From assembly GCF_018224885.1 (NCBI RefSeq), contig NZ_JAGTXB010000013.1, forward strand, positions 140,795 to 204,794: DNA of 64,000 nucleotides. The letters are read 5' to 3'. Both the position numbers and the translations under genes were made by a program. This DNA comes from Chitinophaga hostae (GTDB lineage: Bacteria; Bacteroidota; Bacteroidia; Chitinophagales; Chitinophagaceae). Below are positions 16,265 through 23,424 of the stretch, piece by piece. Position 1 is the first letter of the stretch, and every line of letters starts with the position of its first letter. Below the pieces are notes generated by a model that was not told where the DNA came from, did no database searches, and was given only the letters and a program-made list of their open reading frames with translations.

Positions 16265-16675
16265 TTATACTTCTACGGCATCGTATACAATCACCTTTTC
16301 CCACAGATGTCCGCAGTTTTTAATAAACTCCAGGTGGATAGGGTGAGTCTGATAAGTAGCCTGTCCTGCCAGGTCACTGAAAAACATCAGTTCTGACACT
16401 GCCCAGCTGTTATCCACTACATCCCGTTTTTCGGTACTCGCTGTCACGCCTACACGTAACTCACGAACGGTTTCAATTTTGGAGAGGGTTTTCACACCGG
16501 CTATCAGCTTGTCGCGGTCTTCTTTAGAATCCGGGTTCTTCAGCCAGAAGAAAACATGATGTACAATCGGGTATTTCTTATCCATATTTGTTGTGGGGAT
16601 TGCTGCTGCAGCTGCTGTACCGGCGGCAAGCGCTGCTGCGGTTCCTAAAAATTTTCGTCTGTTTGAAGTGCTCAT
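16265..16675 (-). CDS. Dabb (stress-responsive A/B barrel) protein with Tat signal
   Basis: 136-residue exported protein. It begins MSTSNRRKFLGTAAALAAG, a twin-arginine signal with hydrophobic stretch to about residue 27. The mature part is a ferredoxin-like Dabb domain: VHHVFFWLKNPDSKEDRDKLIAGVKTLSKI and a conserved HPIHLEFIKNCGHLWEKVIVYD end. Dabb domains form dimeric barrels; some cleave or bind small aromatic molecules, most are unassigned. It is the first gene of the minus-strand group with DinB and GGT. Confidence 0.9.
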   Translation of the reverse strand: MSTSNRRKFLGTAAALAAGTAAAAAIPTTNMDKKYPIVHHVFFWLKNPDSKEDRDKLIAGVKTLSKIETVRELRVGVTASTEKRDVVDNSWAVSELMFFSDLAGQATYQTHPIHLEFIKNCGHLWEKVIVYDAVEV

Positions 16676-16924
16676 ATGGGCCAGTTAAGGCGATGAAAAT
16701 AATAAAGATCTGCGATTTATTATAATAATGCCTGTCAGGTGCACACTTATCTGTTGGTCTGCTAATGGCTATCCCCCTGGCAACGGCTCATTCCCTGAAT
16801 TGTGACAAACGGCAGCGGCAAATAGACTTTTTTCCTTTATTTCATACCGGATTCAGGTAGTTTCATCCCATTTTGTGCCTGCAAAAAGCGGCAAATGCTA
16901 TTATTGCTGTAAATATTGCTCCCT

Positions 16925-18451
16925 ATGAATCAATTTAAGAAGATTGAATTCGGCATCGTAACAAGCATTTTTATATTGCTTTTGTTTTCAGTACTGTATC
17001 CCAGTTTGATCTATAATGTGTTTGAACTGCAGGATATTTACGGAACAAAGTTCGCCCAATATAACCAGGTGTTCGACTACTACATCCATTACCTGCTCCC
17101 GGTAATGGGGCAGATGGCGTTGGTATACGTGACGTTCCTGTTGGTAAATTTTATCATCGTACCTAAATTTCTTGAAAGGGAACGATGGGTAATCGGGGTG
17201 CTGATGTTACTGCCGTTGGGTGTATTATATTTCTTAATCACCATTGTATGTAATTCCTGGTATAATGGCTACCTGTTAGGGGTATACGATACGGTGCGCG
17301 GAGCACATATGCATTTTACCAAATCGGCTTTCATCACTACGGTGTTTTCCACAATTATGTATGTGGTGTATTATTATGCACGGAAGGTTTTTTTCCAGGA
17401 ACTCTATTCCCGCTTCAACGCTGATATGGCTTTCCGGCAAATGATGATTGAGATTTTATGGGCTTCCGGGCTGTTTGTGGTGTTGTTCTGTTTGTCGTTC
17501 AGCGACTCCAGGGATATGGCGCTGATGATCTTTTACTTTGGCCCTTCGCAGATCGCGGTATTTTTCCTGCTGCGTTACAAAGTGTTTCCGGATTTTGTGG
17601 ATACGCATCAGAATAAGGGTTTATTAATACGCGACCTGGCCATTACGATATTGAGCTGCAACGTATTGATGGCGCTGATCTCCAGGGCATTGGTACACCG
17701 GAATGGCGGATGGATCGCTGCATTGACATTAAGCGGTATTGCCGTGTCAGTTGGACTGGTATTGCCTGCCTGCTGGTTCCTGTTCCGGTCCCGCAAAAAG
17801 CACCAGCAAACGGTGGTCACCCTGAAAAAAGCATTGGGACGTTCTGCTGCCGACCTGGACTTTTTACGTTCCCAGATCAATCCGCATTTTTTGTTTAACG
17901 CGCTCAACACGCTTTACGGTACTGCTTTGCAGGAAGAAGCGGCCCGCACCAGTGAAGGTATCCAGAAGCTGGGCGATATGATGCGTTTTATGCTGCACGA
18001 CAATCACCAGGAAAAGATACCGCTCGACAAGGAAGTGGCCTACCTGCAAAATTATATTGCCCTGCAACGGCTGCGCGTATTATCATCTCCTGATATCCTT
18101 ATAGAAGTAAATGTAGACGAAAGCCAGTGCCAGCATGAAATAGCGCCGATGTTGCTGATCCCTTTTGTGGAAAATGCCTTTAAACACGGTATCAGTTTAC
18201 GGCATCGTTCACGTATCGTGATTTCGCTGAGCTGTACTGCGGAACAGATCTTTTTTGATGTATATAACAGCGTGCATCCACGGCCGGAAAATGATCCGGA
18301 GCGTGAAGGAATGGGCATTGGACTGAATAATGTAAAAGAAAGACTGGCCTTATTATATCCACGCCGCCATGAGCTGAGCATCCGCCAAACGGCAACAGAA
18401 TTTTTTGTCCACCTGACTATTGATGTTAATAAAATTGATATTAATAAATAA
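16925..18451 (+). CDS. LytS/YehU-type sensor histidine kinase
   Basis: 508-residue inner-membrane kinase. The first ~295 residues contain about eight hydrophobic segments (for example FGIVTSIFILLLFSVLYP, MALVYVTFLLVNFIIV, WVIGVLMLLPLGVLYFLITIV). The cytoplasmic His_kinase domain has RSQINPHFLFNALNTLYG (phospho-acceptor His321), LLIPFVENAFKHG (N-box) and GMGIGLNNVKERL (G-box). ATG at 16925 is preferred to an in-frame TTG three codons earlier. It is followed 4 bases later by a DUF4407 membrane protein and then the LytTR response regulator, so the three make one operon. The signal sensed is unknown. Confidence 0.93.
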   Translation: MNQFKKIEFGIVTSIFILLLFSVLYPSLIYNVFELQDIYGTKFAQYNQVFDYYIHYLLPVMGQMALVYVTFLLVNFIIVPKFLERERWVIGVLMLLPLGVLYFLITIVCNSWYNGYLLGVYDTVRGAHMHFTKSAFITTVFSTIMYVVYYYARKVFFQELYSRFNADMAFRQMMIEILWASGLFVVLFCLSFSDSRDMALMIFYFGPSQIAVFFLLRYKVFPDFVDTHQNKGLLIRDLAITILSCNVLMALISRALVHRNGGWIAALTLSGIAVSVGLVLPACWFLFRSRKKHQQTVVTLKKALGRSAADLDFLRSQINPHFLFNALNTLYGTALQEEAARTSEGIQKLGDMMRFMLHDNHQEKIPLDKEVAYLQNYIALQRLRVLSSPDILIEVNVDESQCQHEIAPMLLIPFVENAFKHGISLRHRSRIVISLSCTAEQIFFDVYNSVHPRPENDPEREGMGIGLNNVKERLALLYPRRHELSIRQTATEFFVHLTIDVNKIDINK

Positions 18452-18455
18452 GAAG

Positions 18456-19643
18456 ATGAAGAAAGAAGAAGAGATGACGACCACTGCGCCCGATGGCATG
18501 ACCAGGTTTCTATGGTGGCTTTCTGCGGCAGATGCAGATATATTAAAAGATTGCAAAACAGAAAAAGAACGTTACCGTATTATTGGTATATCCGTACTCG
18601 TTACCTGGATGTTTGCCACGCTGGCATGGGGATATTTCTTCTCCACTATTGTTAACGATGATATGGTGGTAGCCGGTCTGGCATTGTTTTTCGGCTTTGC
18701 TATTTTATCGGTCGACCGTACCCTTATTGCCGCCATGTCGCGCGGCAATGGCGGCATAAAGGTAATGCCGGTTATTTTTCGTTTAGTCCTGGCCGTTACC
18801 ATAGGATTGTTTATTTCGCAGCCGGTGGTATTAATGTTATTTAAGAAAGACATTGATGCACAACTGGAGCTGAGTAAACAAACCAAGCTCGATGCCTACC
18901 GTGAACAACTGGTGAAGCTCAATGCAGCTCAGAAAGCTGCCCTGCAGCAGTCCATGGATGAGGGCAAGTTGTTGTTGTCGCGGAAAGAAGCAGAACTGAA
19001 AGTGTATAAAGACAACTACATCAAAGAAACAGATGGTACGGGAGGCTCGGGCAGAATAGGGGAGTCGGCCATTGCCAAAGTGAAAAAGTTGGCCTGGTTG
19101 AAATCGGAAGAAGAGCTGCAGGCTATGCAGCGAACCTGGGAGCCGCAGCAGCAACAGCTGCAGGCACAGATGGCCAAAATGCATAGTGTGGATAGTTTGA
19201 AAGAAACCGTTTATCTCAGTACACTCACCAACGGTTTCCTGGCGCAGGTGGAAGCATTACACGAATTAACAGAAACCCATCCGCCGGTAAAGCAACGTTA
19301 CCGGCTTATTGTTTTTATTATTACCCTCATAGAAGTAATGCCGTTGCTCAGTAAAATCCTGATGCCAAAAGGAGAATACGAAGAAAAACTGGCTGCAGCC
19401 ACCGCCCAGGGCGTAGCGTCCGCACAACTGGAAACCGATGCCGGTAAGGCATTGCAGGAGCACTATCAGGCTGCTGCACTCCAGGCTGATAAGGAAACAG
19501 TGGATCATCTCTTTGCCGCTACCGGCGACATCCGCAAAGAGCAGGCGGATGCCCTGGTAAAAGAATGGCGTAACCGCGAACATAGCCAGTACCAGCATCT
19601 CTGGCAACAGGCAAAAAAATTGTTACTGGGTAAAATTATGTAA
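18456..19643 (+). CDS. DUF4407 membrane protein inside a two-component operon
   Basis: 395-residue protein. After a short charged start come transmembrane segments at about 45-65 (GISVLVTWMFATLAWGYFF) and 70-90 (VVAGLALFFGFAILSVD), then after RTLIAAMSR another at about 105-130 (IFRLVLAVTIGLFISQPVVLML). A long charged coiled-coil region (about 135-270) follows, then a final hydrophobic helix (YRLIVFIITLIEVMPLLSKIL) and a helical tail. This is the DUF4407 layout. ATG at 18456, preceded by AGAAG, is preferred over one 12 codons earlier that overlaps the kinase gene. Its place between kinase and regulator suggests it takes part in signalling, perhaps as a mechanosensor or scaffold (inference). 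Confidence 0.9.
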   Translation: MKKEEEMTTTAPDGMTRFLWWLSAADADILKDCKTEKERYRIIGISVLVTWMFATLAWGYFFSTIVNDDMVVAGLALFFGFAILSVDRTLIAAMSRGNGGIKVMPVIFRLVLAVTIGLFISQPVVLMLFKKDIDAQLELSKQTKLDAYREQLVKLNAAQKAALQQSMDEGKLLLSRKEAELKVYKDNYIKETDGTGGSGRIGESAIAKVKKLAWLKSEEELQAMQRTWEPQQQQLQAQMAKMHSVDSLKETVYLSTLTNGFLAQVEALHELTETHPPVKQRYRLIVFIITLIEVMPLLSKILMPKGEYEEKLAAATAQGVASAQLETDAGKALQEHYQAAALQADKETVDHLFAATGDIRKEQADALVKEWRNREHSQYQHLWQQAKKLLLGKIM

Positions 19644-19676
19644 ATCCCTATCTTGCTTACAGGTAAAAATAGCCAT

Positions 19677-20378
19677 ATGAAGCTGACTGCTATTGCAATA
19701 GATGACGAACCGGTGGCGCTGGCTGTTATAAAAAATCACGCCGCCATGGTACCCTTTCTGGAAATGAAAGGCTTTTTCACCAACGCATTCGATGCCATCG
19801 ATTTTTTAAGCAAAGAAAAAGTAGACCTCCTTTTCCTGGATATCAAAATGCCCGATATCTCCGGGCTGGATTTTTTGTCCAGTCTCCCTTACCCGCCCAT
19901 GACGGTTTTTACCACCGCCTATTCAGAACATGCCGTGAAAAGTTTTGAACTGGATGCTATTGACTACCTGCTGAAACCCTTTTCACTCATCCGTTTTATG
20001 AAGGCGTGTAATAAAGCCAATAACCTGTTACAGCTGAAGCAGAACGGTACGCCGGTCAGCAAAGAACAACCGGACTACATTTTTGTAAAAAGCGGGTATG
20101 AACAATTTCGTATTGTGCTGGAAGACATCCTTTACCTGGAAAGCGCGGGCAATTATGTGAACTTCATTCTCACCGACCGCAAACTCATTTCCCGCCTGTC
20201 TATGCAGGAGGTGGTAGATCTGCTTCCTATTGCGTTATTCACCCGGGTACACCGTTCCTACATCGTTGCCAATAACAAAATAGAACGTGCAGACCGGAAC
20301 GCCCTCTACATCAAGAATATTCCCATTCCTATTGGCGCGGCGTATGCGCCCGCGATTGAGCGTATCCTTAATTTATAA
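19677..20378 (+). CDS. LytTR-family response regulator
   Basis: 233-residue transcription factor. The receiver domain has AIDDEP near the N-terminus, phospho-acceptor Asp55 in LLFLDIKMPD, the switch Thr in VFTTAYSEHAVKSF and the Lys of YLLKPFS. The LytTR DNA-binding domain (about 135-233) shows DYIFVKSGYEQFRIVLEDILYLESAGNYVNF and FTRVHRSYIVA. ATG at 19677 is chosen since AIAIDDEP then sits where the family has it. It lies 33 bases after DUF4407 and is the natural partner of the LytS kinase at 16925. An extended palindromic element begins 5 bases after its stop. Confidence 0.95.
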   Translation: MKLTAIAIDDEPVALAVIKNHAAMVPFLEMKGFFTNAFDAIDFLSKEKVDLLFLDIKMPDISGLDFLSSLPYPPMTVFTTAYSEHAVKSFELDAIDYLLKPFSLIRFMKACNKANNLLQLKQNGTPVSKEQPDYIFVKSGYEQFRIVLEDILYLESAGNYVNFILTDRKLISRLSMQEVVDLLPIALFTRVHRSYIVANNKIERADRNALYIKNIPIPIGAAYAPAIERILNL

Positions 20379-20383
20379 CAGGT

Positions 20384-20604
20384 AGTTTCTTTGCTTGGGA
20401 TTTTTTTTGCTCAGGATTAGACTGATTTTGAAGATTTAGAGGATTTTTTTACTTTTTTGATTTTTAAAAGATTTTATGAGATATAAACAAAATCCGCCTC
20501 CGTCTTCCAAAATCTTTAAAATCAAATTATAATCACAAAAAAAATCCTCTAAATCTTCAAAATCAGTCTAATCTTGGGCAAAAAAAATCCCGGGCAAAGA
20601 AACT
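20384..20604 (+). repeat. Long-palindrome element, copy A
   Basis: A 221-base imperfect palindrome behind the LytTR gene. The outer arms start AGTTTCTTTGC and end GCAAAGAAACT and pair through the shared core (GGATTAGACTGATTTTGAAG and so on). The right-hand spacer AAATTATAATCACAA, found in all copies but unpaired, fixes its orientation as plus. The inner stem (about 20466-20480 with 20509-20523) has a few mismatches, making this the most decayed copy. No transposase or clear target duplication is seen. Confidence 0.85.
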
Positions 20605-20628
20605 CCCATAAGTTTTTTTGTCAAATTG

Positions 20629-20653
20629 GACCAATTGGTCTAATTTGGACCAA
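20629..20653. promoter_or_regulatory. TetR operator upstream of its own gene
   Basis: A perfect 12-bp palindrome GACCAATTGGTC (20629-20640) within a longer near-palindrome, followed by a second TTGGACCAA site (20645-20653) that ends 2 bases before the TetR start. A variant of the same 12-mer lies in front of the next gene. This is the classic arrangement for TetR autoregulation; binding is inferred. Confidence 0.75.
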
Positions 20654-20655
20654 CA

Positions 20656-21246
20656 ATGGGGAAAGCGGAAAAAACACGACAGTTCATCATAGAAAAGGCG
20701 GCGCCTATTTTCAACAGGAAGGGGGTGGCCGGTACTTCTATCAGTGATATCCTGAAAGCCACGCGGCTGGCTAAGGGCGGCGTGTATGGCAATTTTTCCT
20801 CCAAAGAAGAAATTGTGATGGAAGTGTTTGACTATATCGCCGGCGAAGAGAAGTTACAGTTAAGAAAGGTGACTGCTACTGCCAACACTTCGGCGGGCAA
20901 GTTCGAAGCCCTCTTTGAATATTACAGCACTTTCCCAAAAAATCAACGGGTAGCCGGTGGCTGTCCCATGCTTAATTTCGGGGTAGAAGCCGACGATACT
21001 AACCCCGGGCTGAAAAAGAAAGTGAGCGAATTGGTGCTGTATTATGAATCCCGCATCGCCAAAATGGTACAGTATGGGAAAGATAACGGCGAGTTTAAAC
21101 CCGAATGGGATGAAAAAAAATTTGCCGTGAAAATGTTTACCATGCTGGAAGGAGCCATCCTGGTAAGTAGTGTGCTGGGACATAATAAACAGATGCTCGT
21201 GGTATTGGACGCTTTAAGAGAAGAAATGAAACATCACTCGCTGTGA
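20656..21246 (+). CDS. TetR-family transcriptional regulator
   Basis: 196-residue repressor. The N-terminal TetR helix-turn-helix is clear: RQFIIEKAAPIFNRKGVAGTSISDILKATRLAKGGVYGNFSSKEEIVMEVF (residues 8-58). The C-terminal ligand domain includes AGGCPMLNFGVEADDTNPGLKKKVSEL, typical of the group that carries a GCP(L/M)...E signature. Two palindromic sites lie directly upstream and another before the following alpha/beta hydrolase gene, so it probably represses both. The inducer is not evident. Confidence 0.94.
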   Translation: MGKAEKTRQFIIEKAAPIFNRKGVAGTSISDILKATRLAKGGVYGNFSSKEEIVMEVFDYIAGEEKLQLRKVTATANTSAGKFEALFEYYSTFPKNQRVAGGCPMLNFGVEADDTNPGLKKKVSELVLYYESRIAKMVQYGKDNGEFKPEWDEKKFAVKMFTMLEGAILVSSVLGHNKQMLVVLDALREEMKHHSL

Positions 21247-21267
21247 TTTTTTTATTGCTAAAAAATA

Positions 21268-21279
21268 AACCAATCGGTC
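21268..21279. promoter_or_regulatory. Second TetR-like operator before the hydrolase gene
   Basis: AACCAATCGGTC matches 10 of 12 positions of the palindrome GACCAATTGGTC found upstream of the TetR gene, and lies 5 bases before the hydrolase start at 21285. Its position over the translation start region would let the same repressor control the hydrolase. Confidence 0.6.
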
Positions 21280-21284
21280 TAAAA

Positions 21285-22157
21285 ATGCAACACCAGGTTT
21301 TACCATTGTCGCTGCGTATGGCAGGTGCGGTATTATCCGCCATGAGCCGCCCGTTTCCGGGAGCTACCGCCAGGTTATTTTACCGCCTGTACTGTACGCC
21401 GCCAGGGCTCAAACTGCGGCCAACGCACGAGCAGCTGCGCGATCAGGCAGTGCTGCAATCGCTGGAGGTAAGCAGCTATCCTTTTGATAACAGGCCTTTA
21501 AAAGTTACCACCTATCGCTGGGGCGCCGTCGGTCCCAAAGTATTATTGCTGCACGGCTGGGGTGGTAGTCCTTTCCATTTCAAACAGCTCATCGCCACCT
21601 TGTTGGAAAATGGCTACCAGGTAATCGCTTACGATGCGCCCGCCCACGGGTTATCTGATGGCAAACGCACCAACCTGGTGCAATGGATGCATGTACTGGA
21701 ACAGGTAATTCAACAAGAGGGAGAGTTACATGCCATTGTCGGACACTCCTTCGGTGCACTCAGCGCCGCACTGACGCTGTCGCGCAAGGAAGTAACCGTA
21801 CCCAAACTGGTACTGCTGGGCGCCGCCTTAAGCGCCCCTGTATTCTTCGATGAAACCCTGCGTCTCTTCCGCATCCATCCTACCGTGATGCCTAAAGTAC
21901 ACGCACTGATCCGTCAACGGCTGCGGGAAGACCTCACCGAAATGGACATGCATCGCTACATCAACGGCATCAAAGCCAATAATATATGGATCGCCTACGA
22001 TACCACCGATACACTGGCCAAATCCACAGAAATAGATGAATACCTGCAGTTGTACCCGTCCATACAATCGCTCCGCATCACGGGCGACGGCCATTTCAGG
22101 ATCATGCGCGATGCGGCTGTACTGACAGGTATGGTTCGCTTCCTGTCTGCCTCCTGA
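21285..22157 (+). CDS. Alpha/beta hydrolase
   Basis: 290-residue alpha/beta-fold hydrolase. The oxyanion region LLLHGWGGSPFHF, the YDAPAHGLSDG strand-loop, the nucleophile elbow VGHSFGALSAAL (catalytic Ser) and a C-terminal ITGDGHFRIM His are all in place. No signal peptide is convincing, though the first 25 residues are hydrophobic. ATG at 21285 is chosen because the frame upstream overlaps the TetR gene end and the operator. It lies 38 bases after TetR and carries a TetR-type operator, so it is likely part of a small inducible detoxification or esterase unit. The substrate is unknown. Confidence 0.88.
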   Translation: MQHQVLPLSLRMAGAVLSAMSRPFPGATARLFYRLYCTPPGLKLRPTHEQLRDQAVLQSLEVSSYPFDNRPLKVTTYRWGAVGPKVLLLHGWGGSPFHFKQLIATLLENGYQVIAYDAPAHGLSDGKRTNLVQWMHVLEQVIQQEGELHAIVGHSFGALSAALTLSRKEVTVPKLVLLGAALSAPVFFDETLRLFRIHPTVMPKVHALIRQRLREDLTEMDMHRYINGIKANNIWIAYDTTDTLAKSTEIDEYLQLYPSIQSLRITGDGHFRIMRDAAVLTGMVRFLSAS

Positions 22158-22235
22158 CATAAAATAAAAGTGCATACGTACCAAATCCGGGTTGTTTGCC
22201 TTATCTTGTGGGCTTCCCGTTAATTCGCTGGTGAT

Positions 22236-22826
22236 ATGCATGGTATGACAGACAAAGAACTGGTTGTCCTGGTGCATTCGCAACCCTTGGAGGCGTTCCG
22301 GCTCATATACCAGAGGTATTGGGATCCGCTTTTTAATATCGCCTTTAAGAGACTGCAGGATGCCGAGGAAGCCCGTGATATGGTACAGGAAGTGTTTGTA
22401 ACCGTGTGGGATCAGCGTGCACTGCTACAGCCGCGGGAATCACTGTTGCCCTACCTGCAGGTAATACTGCGTAACCGCATCTTTAATTTGTATGCCCGCA
22501 ACGAAGTAAAGCTCCGCTACATCGTAGAAGCGCAATGGCAGGCTACTTTCACCCACAATAATGCTCCCCAGCAACTGACCCTCAAAGAGCTGCAGCATAT
22601 TGTCGACGATGCCATTGCCCAGTTGCCCCCACGCATGCAGGAAATATTTCTGCTCAACCGGGAAGAACAACTGTCACCAGCCGAAATCGCCGAACACCTG
22701 TCCCTCTCCGTTCAAACCGTAAAAAACCAATTACACAGGGCCACTGAAAAAATGCGAGAACATCTCCGTGGCAAAGTAGATCCAACGCTGCTTGTTATCG
22801 TCATTTCCATACTCACCGGGAAGTAG
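22236..22826 (+). CDS. ECF-type RNA polymerase sigma-70 factor (no adjacent FecR)
   Basis: 196-residue ECF sigma factor: region 2 in FRLIYQRYWDPLFNIAFKRLQDAEEARDMVQEVFVTVWDQR, region 4 in QLPPRMQEIFLLNREEQLSPAEIAEHLSLSVQTVKNQLHRATEKM, and the short hydrophobic tail LLVIVISILTG. A second ATG three codons in (MTDKEL) is equally possible as start. Unlike the sigma factor at 7839 it has no FecR gene next to it. The nearest FecR (30918) lies 8 kb downstream, beyond a protease and a SusC/SusD pair, and itself lacks a sigma gene; the two may be partners. The stop codon is followed at once by TTAGCNN heptads. Confidence 0.93.
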   Translation: MHGMTDKELVVLVHSQPLEAFRLIYQRYWDPLFNIAFKRLQDAEEARDMVQEVFVTVWDQRALLQPRESLLPYLQVILRNRIFNLYARNEVKLRYIVEAQWQATFTHNNAPQQLTLKELQHIVDDAIAQLPPRMQEIFLLNREEQLSPAEIAEHLSLSVQTVKNQLHRATEKMREHLRGKVDPTLLVIVISILTGK

Positions 22827-22837
22827 CGAACCAGCTG

Positions 22838-22863
22838 TTAGCTATTAGCTTTTAGCTTTTAGG
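22838..22863 (+). repeat. TTAGCNN heptad tract
   Basis: TTAGC motifs at 22838, 22845 and 22852 and TTAGG at 22859, exact period 7, starting 12 bases after the sigma stop. The preceding bases TAGCGAACCAGCTGTTAGCT (22824-22843, including the stop) recur in inverse orientation at the end of the MerR gene near 60540. Confidence 0.85.
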
Positions 22864-22870
22864 CAAATGC

Positions 22871-23074
22871 AGCGGACTTTTTCTTGCCCAGGATTAACTG
22901 TGATTATGATGATTACAGGATTTTTCCTTTGATGATTTAAAAAGATTAGCGAAGACAGTAGCGAGTATCCGCTTTTGTCTTCGCTAATCTTTTTAAATCA
23001 AAAATAAAATCTATAAAAATAAAATCCTGTAAATCATCAAAATCAGTTTAATCCTGGTAAAGACAAAATCCGCT
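22871..23074 (+). repeat. Long-palindrome element, copy B
   Basis: 204-base palindrome with outer arms beginning AGCGGACTTTTTC and ending CAAAATCCGCT. Its inner stem is perfect over 24 bp (22934-22957 with 22976-22999) and contains GCGAAGAC/GTCTTCGC. It is the same family as copies A, C and D, in the same orientation, and lies 45 bases after the sigma stop. Confidence 0.88.
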
Positions 23075-23112
23075 CATCAGGATAATCATAATAATCACAC
23101 TAATCAAAGTCC
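23075..23112 (-). repeat. GGACTTTGATT-type interspersed repeat
   Basis: Read on the minus strand this 38-base stretch matches 39881-39918 with only a few changes (both contain GGACTTTGATT, TGTGATT and TGATTATCCTGAT). It abuts the right end of palindrome copy B. Confidence 0.6.
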
Positions 23113-23135
23113 TTTTTTCTATAAATACTTTTCAA

Positions 23136-23143
23136 TAGCTTTG
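23136..23143 (+). promoter_or_regulatory. -7 box (TAGCTTTG) upstream of the metalloprotease
   Basis: Exact TAnnTTTG match. A transcript from here would have a leader of about 275 bases before the start at 23425. No good -33 TTTG is seen at the expected distance. Confidence 0.4.
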
Positions 23144-23268
23144 CACCCTCGTGGTTAAGAAAATGTTAAACGCGCGACAACAAAATGCTTGTGAAGATTT
23201 TACCTGTGTCTGTATTTATTTAAAAAAACTACACAAACTCTTTGTAGCAACTTATCATCATCCTTTGT

Positions 23269-23337
23269 AGCCCGGCCCTTGCTGGGCTTAACTATTGGGG
23301 TTGTACCCCACAGGCATTTCTATGCGGTTACCTCCCG
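23269..23337 (+). other. Structured leader: three consecutive hairpins
   Basis: Within the long gap before the metalloprotease lie three hairpins in a row: AGCCCGGC/GCTGGGCT (23269-23288, tetraloop CCTT), TGGGG/CCCCA (23296-23310) and GCGG/CCGC (23324-23337). None ends in a T-run, so they look like a structured 5' leader rather than a terminator. No known riboswitch is recognised. Confidence 0.4.
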
Positions 23338-23424
23338 CAAAAGATGGCAGTTATCACCAGCAGTGGTCAGGATACACCGTTGCCCTGTATATAATATTGT
23401 ATACATCACAATAATACTCCAACT

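Noticed and set aside
20384..20604. Long palindromes as insertion sequences
   Set aside because: No transposase frame fits in about 200 bases and no flanking target duplication is visible; a trans-mobilised element is not excluded and is discussed as a finding.
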